In this document: positions 9,766 to 23,140 of the stretch, piece by piece | How the letters are laid out: every line of letters begins with the position of its first letter | How positions within the stretch are numbered: position 1 is the first letter of the stretch | Position numbers and translations under genes: made by a program | Notes under the pieces: generated by a model | Databases searched by the model: none | Told to the model about the DNA's origin: nothing | The model's input: the letters and a program-made list of their open reading frames with translations, nothing else | Origin: Canibacter oris | Lineage (GTDB): Bacteria; Actinomycetota; Actinomycetes; Actinomycetales; Microbacteriaceae | Direction: 5' to 3' | DNA: 64,000 nucleotides | Assembly: GCF_014197205.1 (NCBI RefSeq) | Contig: NZ_JACIFD010000009.1 | Span: forward strand, 1-64,000

Positions 9766-9797
9766 GTGCCGGTCTGGGTTGCGGCCCAGACCGGCAC
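9766..9797 (+). terminator. Intra-operon hairpin between binding-protein and permease genes
   Basis: Perfect 13-bp stem GTGCCGGTCTGGG (9766-9778) / CCCAGACCGGCAC (9785-9797), 6-nt loop, without a clear T-run. More likely an attenuating or mRNA 3'-end-stabilising structure than a full terminator. Confidence 0.6.
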
Positions 9798-9890
9798 TAC
9801 GCTGAAACACCACTACGACTTTGATGTCTTCTTCGCGTTGGTTTAGTCGCTGACGTTAAACTCAGATTCTTTACACTGAAACTGCTTGTC

Positions 9891-10847
9891 ATGAACAATC
9901 TCATTCGGCTCGTCGGCAGACGTTTAATCGCCCTCCCTGTGATGGTCTTGGGCGTCACTTTCCTGGTGTTCTTCTTGATGTCGTTTTCCAAGATTGACCC
10001 AGCTTATTCAGCTCTCGGAGAGGGAGCGAGCTCAGAAGCGCTGGAAGCCTACCGTGAAGAACACGGGCTCAACAACCCTTGGTTTATTAAGTTTGTTACC
10101 TTCCTGGGGCAGCTGTTGCAGGGCAACCTCGGCACTTACGGGGCGAACCGTGCATCAGTGGCTGAGCGCATCAGCGAAGCCTTCCCAGTAACCCTAGAGC
10201 TCACCTTTATTGGCCTCGCAATTGCAATTCTGATTGCTGTGCCGCTGGGTGTGCTGGCAGCTCTCTACCGCGACAAGTTCGGCGATCAGCTGATTCGCGT
10301 GCTGTCAATCACCGCGATTGCAACACCGTCATTCTGGCTCGCGGTTTTGCTGATCCTGCTGTTCTCATTCAACCTCAACTTGCTCCCTGCCTCCGGTCCG
10401 CTGCCGGCGTTCAGCGCTGACCCGATCGAGTATTTGCGGCGCATGATTTTGCCGGCTTTCGCCCTGGCCGTGCCAGTTGCCGGCTCACTCATCCGGATTA
10501 TTCGCACCGCGATGGTTGAAGAGCTTGACCGTGACTACGTGCGTACAGCTCTCGGCGCGGGAATTCCAAAGCGGGTCGTGGTGGCACGCAATGTGCTGCG
10601 CAACGCCCTAATCACCCCGGTTACCGTGTTGGGTCTGCGCATCGGCTACCTGATGGGCGGCGCGGTTGTTATCGAGGTGATTTTCAGCCTACCAGGCATG
10701 GGAGACGTAATTTTGCAGGGCGTGAAGAGCAATCAGCCAACCCTCGTGCAGGGCGTGGTGATTGTGGTAGCGCTGGCATTCATCATCATTAACATCATCG
10801 TAGATATGCTTTATCTGCTGATCAATCCACGAATCAGGGCGGTGTAA
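9891..10847 (+). CDS. ABC transporter permease, DppB/OppB type (SatB-like)
   Basis: 318 residues with an N-terminal helix (about 10-32), the typical DppB periplasmic loop and five further helices. The cytoplasmic EAA-type loop is at RTALGAGIPKRVVVARNVLRNALITPV (about residues 222-248). It forms one half of the membrane channel; the other half is the permease part of the next gene. Start ATG 9891; ribosome-binding site weak. It is 3 bp from the following gene, so co-translated. Confidence 0.9.
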   Translation: MNNLIRLVGRRLIALPVMVLGVTFLVFFLMSFSKIDPAYSALGEGASSEALEAYREEHGLNNPWFIKFVTFLGQLLQGNLGTYGANRASVAERISEAFPVTLELTFIGLAIAILIAVPLGVLAALYRDKFGDQLIRVLSITAIATPSFWLAVLLILLFSFNLNLLPASGPLPAFSADPIEYLRRMILPAFALAVPVAGSLIRIIRTAMVEELDRDYVRTALGAGIPKRVVVARNVLRNALITPVTVLGLRIGYLMGGAVVIEVIFSLPGMGDVILQGVKSNQPTLVQGVVIVVALAFIIINIIVDMLYLLINPRIRAV

Positions 10848-10850
10848 CAC

Positions 10851-12833
10851 ATGCTGCGACCGAAACTAACAGACCGCATGCTGCGTGCCGGCAAACTGCG
10901 CCGGTTCCGCCAGATGCCCCTCGGGGCACAGCTGTCATTGATAGTGATTCTGACAGTGGTTTTGGCTGCCATTTTTGCCGGGGCGGTGGCGCCGCACGAT
11001 CCATTTGACATTTTTAAAGCGCGCCAGGCGCCAACCCCGGAACATCTTTTCGGCACTGACGAAAAGGGCCGTGACGTGCTGTCACGAATGATTTATGGCG
11101 CCCGCTACTCACTCGCAATCGGCCTTTTGGCAACCGCCTTTGCGGTTGTGAGCGGCGCGATTTTGGGTTCCATCGCCGCGGTTAGTCGCAAAGCTGTTTC
11201 CGAGGTTGTGATGCGGGTGATGGACGTTATCATGTCTTTCCCTGGCATCGCGCTGGCGGCAGCGTTCGTAGCGGTTTTCGGCAATACCATGCCGATTATC
11301 ATTATCGCCATCGGGTTCCTTTACATCCCGCAGCTGACCCGCGTGGTTCGCGCTAACGTGCTCGCCGCATACGGCGAAGACTACGTCAACGCGGCGCTGG
11401 TATCCGGCGCGCGGGCACCGTGGATTCTAGTGAAACACGTTGCGCGTAACACCATTGCGCCAGTGATGGTGTTTGCGACGGTGCTGGTTGCAGACGCGAT
11501 TGTGTTCGAGGCTTCGCTGTCATTTATCCAGGCAGGTATCGCAGAGCCGACACCTACATGGGGTAACATTCTGTCGGATGCGCGCCAGGGTGTGCTCTTC
11601 GGGCGCTGGTGGCAGGCGCTGTTCCCGGGCCTCGCGATTATGATTACGGTGCTGTGCTTGAACATTCTGTCGGAGGGCCTCACCGATGCGATGGTTGCAA
11701 AACCAACGGGCGCAGTAGAAGAGAACGCGAAGAACGCCAAGCGCGCCGCCGATCGTTTGCTGGTGGATCCGGTTGCCGCTCACGCAGCCCAGGCCGAGAG
11801 CCTGAACGCCCGCCTGGCGCAGCTCGCCGAGGTGGAAAAGACCCGCACCGACCGCTATGCGCCGCTGACCGAGCTGGAGCCGCTGCTGGAGGTCAAAAAC
11901 CTCTCTATCAGCTTCCCGCGCCACGGCGATGTCGCGGTTGTTGACAACGTTTCATTCACCGTGCACAAGGGTGAAACTATGGGTCTGGTTGGCGAGTCTG
12001 GCTGCGGTAAGTCAATTACCTCGTTGGCAATTATGGGGCTGCTTGATCCAAAAGCACAAATTACTGGCGAAGTGCTGTATCGCGGGCAAAACCTGCTAAC
12101 ACTCAGCGCTAACGAGCGACGTGGCCTGCTGGGGCGGGAGCTTGCGATGATCTATCAAGACGCGCTCTCCTCACTGAACCCGTCGATGCTGATCCGCTCA
12201 CAGATGAAACAACTGACCAAACGCGGCGGCACGCGCAGCGCAGAGGAGTTGCTGGAGCTGGTAGGGCTTGATCCGGAGCGCACACTGCGGTCATACCCGC
12301 ATGAGCTGTCAGGTGGGCAGCGGCAGCGAGTTTTGATTGCGATGGCGTTGACCCGTGATCCGCAGCTGATTATTGCTGACGAACCAACCACCGCGCTTGA
12401 TGTGACAGTGCAGAAGCAGGTTATCGAGCTGCTGAACAGCCTGCGCGAAAAGCTCGGCTTTGCGATGGTTTTTGTGTCTCACGATTTGGCCCTGGTGGCT
12501 GAGGTGGCGCACAAGATTACCGTGATGTACGCGGGACAGGTAGTTGAGCAGGCAACCACTGCTGAGCTGCTGACCAACCCGACCCACGAGTACACTCGCG
12601 GGCTGCTGGGTTCAGTGCTGTCGATTGAGGCGGGTAGTGGGCGACTGCATCAGGTGCCGGGCACAGTTCCTGCACCGCGCGACTTCCCACGCGGCGACCG
12701 TTTCGCGCCACGCTCATCGACTCCGGACAAAGGCCTGGACGTGAAACCGGTTTTGACACGAGTAGGCGCTCCAGGACACCTGGTTGCGGCGCAGCCGGGC
12801 ACGGTTTTTGCACACGAAGGTGAGGCAGCATAA
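10851..12833 (+). CDS. Fused ABC permease (DppC type) and ATP-binding protein (DppD type)
   Basis: 660 residues combining two transporter subunits. Residues about 20-285 are a DppC-type permease (AVAPHDPFDIF, FGTDEKGRDVLSRMIYGAR, EAA loop NAALVSGARAPWILVKHVARNT). A linker of about 60 residues follows. Residues about 343-600 are an ABC ATPase: Walker A GESGCGKS, signature LSGGQRQR, Walker B LIIADEPTTALD, H-loop VSHD, then an oligopeptide-type C-terminal extension. There is no stop or frameshift between the halves. The same fusion occurs in some actinobacterial peptide-class transporters and, as I recall, in SatC of the Haemophilus ducreyi sialic acid transporter. Its 3' end overlaps the next start (TAATG). 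Confidence 0.9.
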   Translation: MLRPKLTDRMLRAGKLRRFRQMPLGAQLSLIVILTVVLAAIFAGAVAPHDPFDIFKARQAPTPEHLFGTDEKGRDVLSRMIYGARYSLAIGLLATAFAVVSGAILGSIAAVSRKAVSEVVMRVMDVIMSFPGIALAAAFVAVFGNTMPIIIIAIGFLYIPQLTRVVRANVLAAYGEDYVNAALVSGARAPWILVKHVARNTIAPVMVFATVLVADAIVFEASLSFIQAGIAEPTPTWGNILSDARQGVLFGRWWQALFPGLAIMITVLCLNILSEGLTDAMVAKPTGAVEENAKNAKRAADRLLVDPVAAHAAQAESLNARLAQLAEVEKTRTDRYAPLTELEPLLEVKNLSISFPRHGDVAVVDNVSFTVHKGETMGLVGESGCGKSITSLAIMGLLDPKAQITGEVLYRGQNLLTLSANERRGLLGRELAMIYQDALSSLNPSMLIRSQMKQLTKRGGTRSAEELLELVGLDPERTLRSYPHELSGGQRQRVLIAMALTRDPQLIIADEPTTALDVTVQKQVIELLNSLREKLGFAMVFVSHDLALVAEVAHKITVMYAGQVVEQATTAELLTNPTHEYTRGLLGSVLSIEAGSGRLHQVPGTVPAPRDFPRGDRFAPRSSTPDKGLDVKPVLTRVGAPGHLVAAQPGTVFAHEGEAA

Positions 12834-13648
12834 TGACTGAACAGGTAGTAACCTCGGAGACCCCAATCATCGAGTTGCGGGACGCCAAAGTGGTTTTCAA
12901 AACCCGCACCGGATCGCTGTTTAAACCGAATCGTGTAACCGCTTTGAAGGGCATCAGCTTGCGTGTTATGCCTGGGCAAACCATCGGCATTGTGGGTGAG
13001 TCGGGGTCTGGAAAATCGACTGCGGCCAACGTGATGTGCGGGCTGCAGCTGCCGACATCCGGGCAGGTTTTCTTTAAGGGGCGCGAGGTTACGAAGCGTA
13101 ACGCAGCAACCCGGAAAGAAATTGGCCGGGTGGTGTCGGTGGTGTTTCAGGATCCGGCAACCGCGCTAAACCCGCGGATGCTGGTGCGAGATCAGCTCCT
13201 GGATCCACTAAACGTGCACGGTGTCGGCACCCCGGCGGAACGTGAAGCCCGTGTCGAAGAGCTGATTGCGCTGGTTGGTTTGCCTTATTCAGCGCTTGAT
13301 GCGCTGCCACTGCAGTTGTCCGGCGGACAGCGGCAGCGTGTGGCTATTGCCCGTGCCTTGGCGCTGCAGCCAGACGTGATTATTGCCGATGAGCCCACCA
13401 GCGCGCTTGACGTTTCCGTGCGGGCGCAGATCTTGAATCTGCTGATGGATCTGAAACGTGATCTTGGTCTGGCGATGGTTTTCATCTCGCATGATATCCA
13501 GACTGTGCGCTACATTTCAGATGAAATTGTGGTGATGAACGGCGGCGAAATCGTGGAGCAGGGCACCGCGCAACAGGTGCTTGAGAATCCGCAACAGGAC
13601 TATACGCAAAAGCTGCTGGGAGCGGCGCCAGCGCTGCTGCACCCGTAG
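12833..13648 (+). CDS. ABC transporter ATP-binding protein, DppF/OppF type (SatD-like)
   Basis: 271 residues: Walker A GESGSGKS, Q-loop VVFQDPATALNPRM, signature LSGGQRQR, Walker B VIIADEPTSALD and H-loop ISHD are all intact. This is the second ATPase of the heterodimer with the C-terminal half of the upstream fusion protein. The start ATG overlaps the upstream TAA by one base. It lacks the Cys-containing C-terminal tail usual in OppF and ends soon after QDYTQKLLGAAP. Confidence 0.9.
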   Translation: MTEQVVTSETPIIELRDAKVVFKTRTGSLFKPNRVTALKGISLRVMPGQTIGIVGESGSGKSTAANVMCGLQLPTSGQVFFKGREVTKRNAATRKEIGRVVSVVFQDPATALNPRMLVRDQLLDPLNVHGVGTPAEREARVEELIALVGLPYSALDALPLQLSGGQRQRVAIARALALQPDVIIADEPTSALDVSVRAQILNLLMDLKRDLGLAMVFISHDIQTVRYISDEIVVMNGGEIVEQGTAQQVLENPQQDYTQKLLGAAPALLHP

Positions 13649-13706
13649 GTGAGATAGCGTAGCCAGGCTGCGCAAAATCAAAGTTTATAAACCAAGAAAG
13701 CATAAA

Positions 13707-14630
13707 ATGACTGCAAAAATTCGCGGTGTGGTGCCGCCAATTATTACCCCGCTCACCGCAGCCGGAGAGCTAGATGTCCCGTCTTTTGAGCGGCTGCTCA
13801 GCCGCCAGCTTGAGGCTGGAGTGGATGGCCTGTTCCTGCTCGGTTCAAGCGGTGAAGTAGCGTTCTCAAACGACGCGAAACGTCGCCAGGTGCTAGAGGC
13901 GGGCGTGAAGTATGTTGCCGGCCAGGTGCCGGTGCTGGCGGGCGTGATTGACACCCAAACCGATCGGGTGCTTGATCATGTGCGGGCGGCAGAGGCACAG
14001 GGTGTGGACGCGGTTGTGGCGACAGCCCCTTTCTATGCGCTGGGCGGCCCAGAAGTAACTGAGCGGCATTTCCGGGTGCTGGGCGCAGCTAGCGAGGTGC
14101 CGGTTTACGCCTACGACATCCCAGTCTGCGTGCACACCAAGCTCAACGGGCAGATGCTGTTGGAGCTGGGCAGCGAAGGGCTAATTGCCGGCGTTAAAGA
14201 TTCCTCCGGTGACGATGTCGCATTCAGGTTCTTGGCTCGCGCCAATGAAAAAGCTGGGAGCCCGCTGTCGCTGCTGACCGGACACGAGGTTGTTGTTGAT
14301 GGCGCTTATATGTCAGGCGCAGATGGCTCAGTGCCGGGTCTTGCGAACGTGGCTCCGGAGCCTTACGTGCGGCAGTGGCGTGCATACCAGGCGGGCGACT
14401 GGGAAGCTGTGCGCCGCGAGCAGGACTATCTGGCAGATTTGATGCGCATCGTTACCGTTACTCAGGGTGTCAGCGGTTACAGCGCCGGTGTTGGGGCGTT
14501 CAAGACTGCGCTGCAGTTGCTGGGTGTAATTAGCACCAATCAGATGCCGGTGCCAGCCGCAGCCCTGCAGGGAGAGAACGTTTCTCGTATCGCTGCAGTG
14601 CTGCGTGAAGCAGAGCTGCTAGACAGCTAA
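13707..14630 (+). CDS. nanA: N-acetylneuraminate lyase-like (DapA/NanA superfamily aldolase)
   Basis: 307-residue class I aldolase of the DHDPS/NAL superfamily. Visible catalytic elements are the GSSGE carboxylate-binding loop (residues 46-50), Tyr136 in YAYDIP and the Schiff-base Lys164 in GVKDSSGD. In this operon the expected reaction is cleavage of N-acetylneuraminate to ManNAc and pyruvate in the cytoplasm. Sequence alone does not exclude another 2-keto-acid aldolase: the superfamily is broad and the YDIP motif is not that of E. coli NanA. The neighbours nanK, nanE and nagB decide the call. Start ATG 13707 follows AAGAAAG. Confidence 0.75.
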   Translation: MTAKIRGVVPPIITPLTAAGELDVPSFERLLSRQLEAGVDGLFLLGSSGEVAFSNDAKRRQVLEAGVKYVAGQVPVLAGVIDTQTDRVLDHVRAAEAQGVDAVVATAPFYALGGPEVTERHFRVLGAASEVPVYAYDIPVCVHTKLNGQMLLELGSEGLIAGVKDSSGDDVAFRFLARANEKAGSPLSLLTGHEVVVDGAYMSGADGSVPGLANVAPEPYVRQWRAYQAGDWEAVRREQDYLADLMRIVTVTQGVSGYSAGVGAFKTALQLLGVISTNQMPVPAAALQGENVSRIAAVLREAELLDS

Positions 14631-14637
14631 AGGTACG

Positions 14638-15624
14638 ATGAGTAAACGGGAAGTGGCGATGCAAGCGGATGCAGTTGCGGGTGTGCTAGCGCTCGATATT
14701 GGCGGCACCAAAATTGCCGGTGCTATTTTGCAACGTGATGCCACCGGTGAACTGCAGGTGCTGCCTGCAAGCTCCGTGCGGGTCGCAACCGACCCCGAAA
14801 ATGTGCTCGAGCAGGTGTTGCAGGTCGCTGCCCAGTTGCAGGAAACGGCCACCAGCTTACAGGTGCGGCCGCTCGGTATTGGGGTGGCGAGCGCGGGGGT
14901 GGTGGATCCACACACCGGAGAAATTGTTTCCGCAACCGGTTTGCTGCGTAACTGGGCTGGGGTGCAGCTTGCGGCGCGCCTGGAGGAAGCAACCGGGCTT
15001 GTTACTGCGGTTTTGAACGATGTGCATGCGCACGCGCTCGGTGAGGCTCGCTACGGTGCTGCCACCGATGCTGAAAACGCCCTGGTCGCGGCGGTTGGCA
15101 CCGGTATCGGCGGTGCTTTCGTGCAGCACGGAGTGGTTTTTAGCGGACCGCACCACGTTGCCGGGCATATCGGGCATGTGACGCATGCCCTGGCAGTTGC
15201 AACTCCCTGCTCCTGCGGTAAAGCTGGGCACATTGAGGCGGTTGCCAGCGGTAGTGGGCTGGCGCTGCTTTACAACCGGCAAGCTCCGAGTGCGCCGGTG
15301 CGTGACGGTAAAGAAGTGCACGAGCGTGCGGCCGGCGGAGAACGGTATGCGCAGCAGGTGCTTGACGCTGCCGCTTTGGCGTTCGGTGAGGTGCTGGGGT
15401 CGTTAGCGAATACCGCAGATCCTGACGTGGTGGTTGTTACTGGGTCGGTGACGCAGGCTGGAGAGCGGTGGTGGTCACAGTTGCGCGAAGGTTTTCACAG
15501 CGCGGTGTTGCCGGTGCTGGAGCAGGTGCCGGTAGTTGCCGGTGAGCGCGGTGATGACGCACCGCTGTTGGGTGCGGCGGCGCAGCTGTTGCAGCGTTTA
15601 GAGAAGAAGGAAAATGATGTCTGA
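14638..15624 (+). CDS. nanK: ROK-family sugar kinase, probable N-acetylmannosamine kinase
   Basis: 328 residues. The ROK phosphate-binding loop LDIGGTKIAGA (about residues 19-29), GTGIGGAFVQHG and the metal-binding stretch GHIGHVTHALAVATPCSCG are visible. In most ROK proteins the zinc motif ends with Cys-x-Cys-x4-Cys; here the last position is His (CSCGKAGHIE). The expected reaction is ATP-dependent phosphorylation of ManNAc to ManNAc-6-phosphate, between NanA and NanE. Start ATG 14638 is 8 bp after the nanA stop; Met at 14659 is an alternative. The 3' end overlaps nanE. Confidence 0.78.
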   Translation: MSKREVAMQADAVAGVLALDIGGTKIAGAILQRDATGELQVLPASSVRVATDPENVLEQVLQVAAQLQETATSLQVRPLGIGVASAGVVDPHTGEIVSATGLLRNWAGVQLAARLEEATGLVTAVLNDVHAHALGEARYGAATDAENALVAAVGTGIGGAFVQHGVVFSGPHHVAGHIGHVTHALAVATPCSCGKAGHIEAVASGSGLALLYNRQAPSAPVRDGKEVHERAAGGERYAQQVLDAAALAFGEVLGSLANTADPDVVVVTGSVTQAGERWWSQLREGFHSAVLPVLEQVPVVAGERGDDAPLLGAAAQLLQRLEKKENDV

Positions 15625-16339
15625 AGCTGCGGTGGCGACCGCTTTAACGGCTCGCAAGGCGGAGTTGTTGGATAGTCTGCGCGGCAAGCTGATTGTGTCT
15701 TGCCAAGCTTACCCGGGTGAACCGCTGCGGCATCCAGAGACGATGGCGCAGCTGGCCTATGCGGCGCAGCTGGGCGGCGCGGCGGCGATTCGCTGCCAGG
15801 GATTGGCTGATATCGCCGCTATTAAAGGCCGGGTTAGTGTGCCGGTGATCGGGCTGTGGAAAGAGGGCGACGAGGGGGTTTACATCACCCCGACGCTGCG
15901 GCATGCACGGGCTTGCAGTTTGGCGGGAGCTGACGTGGTGGCGCTGGATGCAACCGCTCGGCCGCGGCCTGATGGCTTAAGTTATGCCGAAACCGTTGCT
16001 GCGCTGCATCGTGACGGGGTGCTGGTGATGGCTGACTGTGGCTCTCTGGCTGATGCGGAGCGTGCGGTGGCTTGCGGCAGCGACATTATTTCCACAACCC
16101 TTGCGGGCTACACTCCTGACCGCGAAAAAACTGTCGGGCCAGATTTTGAGCTGTTGCAGCAGATGGTAGAGCGTTTTCCGGATGTTCCGGTGATTGCCGA
16201 GGGGCGGGTGCACACTCCCGAGCTGGCAGCAGCCGCTCTCAGCCATGGTGCCCACGCGGTTGTTGTCGGAACCGCGATTACACACCCAACTTCGATTACC
16301 GGATGGTTTGCGCAGGCGCTCAGCGCGGCGGGGGAGTAA
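15614..16339 (+). CDS. nanE: N-acetylmannosamine-6-phosphate 2-epimerase
   Basis: 241-residue TIM barrel of the NanE family. Seen: KLIVSCQAYPGEPLRHPETM near the start, AAIRCQGLADIAAIKG, VIGLWKEGDEGVYITPT, the ADVVALDATARPRP strand, DIISTTLAGYTPD and VIAEGRVHTPELAAAAL. It converts ManNAc-6-P to GlcNAc-6-P. Tandem ATGs at 15614 and 15617 follow GAAGGA and overlap the nanK stop by about 10 bases, implying translational coupling. This is the most diagnostic gene for the sialic or ManNAc pathway. Confidence 0.9.
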   Translation: MMSEAAVATALTARKAELLDSLRGKLIVSCQAYPGEPLRHPETMAQLAYAAQLGGAAAIRCQGLADIAAIKGRVSVPVIGLWKEGDEGVYITPTLRHARACSLAGADVVALDATARPRPDGLSYAETVAALHRDGVLVMADCGSLADAERAVACGSDIISTTLAGYTPDREKTVGPDFELLQQMVERFPDVPVIAEGRVHTPELAAAALSHGAHAVVVGTAITHPTSITGWFAQALSAAGE

Positions 16340-16342
16340 ACA

Positions 16343-17140
16343 GTGTTTGTAGGAATTTTTGAAGACGAAACAGCACTGGCAGCGTTTGCGGCAAGGCGGG
16401 TGCGTGACGCTTTAGCGGCGCGCGCAGATGCGGTTTTGGGTGTCGCAACCGGCTCAACACCGCTGAAGCTCTATGCCCAGCTGCGACAGATGCACAGCAG
16501 CGGTGACTTTTCGCTGCGCGGTGTGCGGGCTTTTGCGCTCGATGAATACGTCGGTTTGCCAGTCTCGCACCCGGAATCTTATCGCAGTGTTTTGCGCGCG
16601 GAGCTGGTGGGTGAGGATCGTACCGGCCTGCGTGAAACAGACCTGTTCACACCGGCTGCCGCAACAACCGACCCGTTTCAGGCGGCTCGAGAGTACGAAG
16701 CGCAGCTGGCTGCTGCCGGCGGCACTGATTTGCAGATCTTGGGGATTGGCAGCAACGGGCATATCGGTTTTAACGAGCCGGGTGGCTCTTTGGTTTCTCG
16801 CACCCACCTGGAGGTGTTGGCGCCGAGCACTCGTCGCGATAATAGCCGTTTCTTCGGCGGTGATCTCGAGGCGGTTCCAAGCCACGCGGTGACGCAGGGC
16901 TTGGCAACTATTTTGACCTCGAAAGAGTTGCTGCTTTTGGCGCAGGGGCCGCAAAAAGCCGCTGCGGTTGCCGCGGCGCTTGAGGGCCCGGTTTCTGCCA
17001 GCTGCCCTGCGAGCGTGCTGCAGTTGCACGAGAACGTGGTGGTGTTGCTTGATGAGGCTGCTGCCGCAGAGCTGAGGCAGCGTGAAAACTACGCTTTGCG
17101 TTGGCCTATTTTGCTGCAAAGCATGGGCGACACGCCGTAA
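16343..17140 (+). CDS. nagB: Glucosamine-6-phosphate deaminase
   Basis: 265 residues. Motifs GVATGSTPLKLYAQL (substrate phosphate loop), FALDEYVGL with the catalytic Asp, and GIGSNGHIGFNEPGGSL with the catalytic His region are intact. It converts glucosamine-6-phosphate to fructose-6-phosphate and ammonia, feeding glycolysis. Start GTG 16343, three bases after nanE ends. Deacetylation of GlcNAc-6-P (NagA) must be supplied from elsewhere. Last gene of the operon; no convincing terminator is visible before the rRNA promoter. Confidence 0.93.
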   Translation: MFVGIFEDETALAAFAARRVRDALAARADAVLGVATGSTPLKLYAQLRQMHSSGDFSLRGVRAFALDEYVGLPVSHPESYRSVLRAELVGEDRTGLRETDLFTPAAATTDPFQAAREYEAQLAAAGGTDLQILGIGSNGHIGFNEPGGSLVSRTHLEVLAPSTRRDNSRFFGGDLEAVPSHAVTQGLATILTSKELLLLAQGPQKAAAVAAALEGPVSASCPASVLQLHENVVVLLDEAAAAELRQRENYALRWPILLQSMGDTP

Positions 17141-17506
17141 CAGCAGCTGCACTTGCGTCTGTGTTGGTTACTGCGTAAAGTAGTTCCTTGTCAGCACGAC
17201 GGAGGGCGGCGCCAGGGACATGGTTTTTGGGTGGCCGCTGTTTTTGTGTGTTGGTTTTCCTGCGGGTTTCGGAGGTGCCTTGGTTGGTGCGGGTACGGGG
17301 CTTGTCTGGTCTTTGAGAACTCAATAGTGTGCACTTGATTGTTAAATGCCAAATTATTTTTATCCTCGTGGCTGGTCATGTTTTGTGGCTGGCTTTTGGA
17401 TTCCTTATTTTTGGTGGACAATTCTGGATATGATGTCAGAATCGTTTGCTTGGATTGAACTCTGGTGCTGCCTGGTCTTATTCCGGCTGGGTGGTGCTGT
17501 TTTGTT
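17141..17506 (+). promoter_or_regulatory. rRNA promoter and leader
   Basis: TTGCGT (17153-17158) / 17 bp / TAAAGT (17176-17181) is a good housekeeping-sigma promoter. Downstream, TCTTTGAGAACTCAATAGTG (about 17311-17330) resembles the conserved antitermination/processing element of actinobacterial rRNA leaders. No protein-coding gene is seen. Confidence 0.65.
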
Positions 17507-22601
<5,095 letters not shown>

Positions 22602-22771
22602 CCCAACCCTGGCAGGTAATCCTGTTAACGGGCGGGAGATAGAGAATCAAGTTAGTGTAACGATGTTCGCGTCTGCTTTGTGGTTTCGAACGTACAATGT
22701 TTTGTGCGTGGCCACAACACGGCAACCAGTTCATGTTTCGTGGACCGGCTGGTTGTTGGTGGTTTATAGGT

Positions 22772-22889
22772 TTGCGGTGGTTATAGCGTCAGGGAAACGC
22801 CCGGTCACATTCCGAACCCGGAAGCTAAGGCTGACAGCGCCGATGGTACTGCACTCGGGAGGGTGTGGGAGAGTAGGACACCGCCGCAA
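22772..22889 (+). rRNA. rrf: 5S ribosomal RNA
   Basis: 118 nt. TTGCGGTGG at the 5' end pairs with CACCGCCGCAA at the 3' end; the conserved loop CCGAACCCGGAAGCTAAG is present. Transcribed with 16S and 23S after a 170-nt spacer. Confidence 0.95.
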
Positions 22890-22906
22890 TAAAAACTAAA
22901 GAAAGA

Positions 22907-22948
22907 GAGGGGGGTTGCTCTGTGATGGAGCAGCCCCCTCTTCTTTTT
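22907..22948 (+). terminator. rRNA operon terminator
   Basis: Stem GAGGGGG...TTGCTC (22907-22920) pairs with GAGCAGCCCCCTC (22928-22940), with one bulged G and one G-T pair, followed by TTCTTTTTTG. Confidence 0.9.
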
Positions 22949-23103
22949 TGTGTATACACGCATATACAGGCAACAACAACACAGCACAGAAAAACACCCC
23001 CCACCACAGGGAGGGGGTCCAGTAGATTTATAGTGCCCCGGTTTGGGCTTCTGCCCAGTTGCGCCCTTGAAAGATGTGCAGCAGCTGAGACTTTGTTACC
23101 TCT

Positions 23104-23140
23104 AATTGATAACGGTTTTCAATTGAGTTACTATGGGGGT
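23104..23140 (+). promoter_or_regulatory. Zur-type operator overlapping the aztD promoter
   Basis: TTGATAACGGTTTTCAA (23106-23122) is the core of a 10-1-10 near-palindrome spanning 23104-23124, matching the style of actinobacterial Zur boxes. The same bases contain a -35 element TTGATA (23106-23111); 17 bp later lies TACTAT (23129-23134). Transcription would start at or near the ATG at 23141, giving a leaderless mRNA. Zur with zinc bound would block the promoter directly. Confidence 0.75.

Noticed and set aside
22922-23140. 73-residue N-terminal extension of the aztD frame
   Set aside because: It starts inside the rRNA terminator and covers the Zur box and promoter; the lipoprotein signal begins only at 23141.
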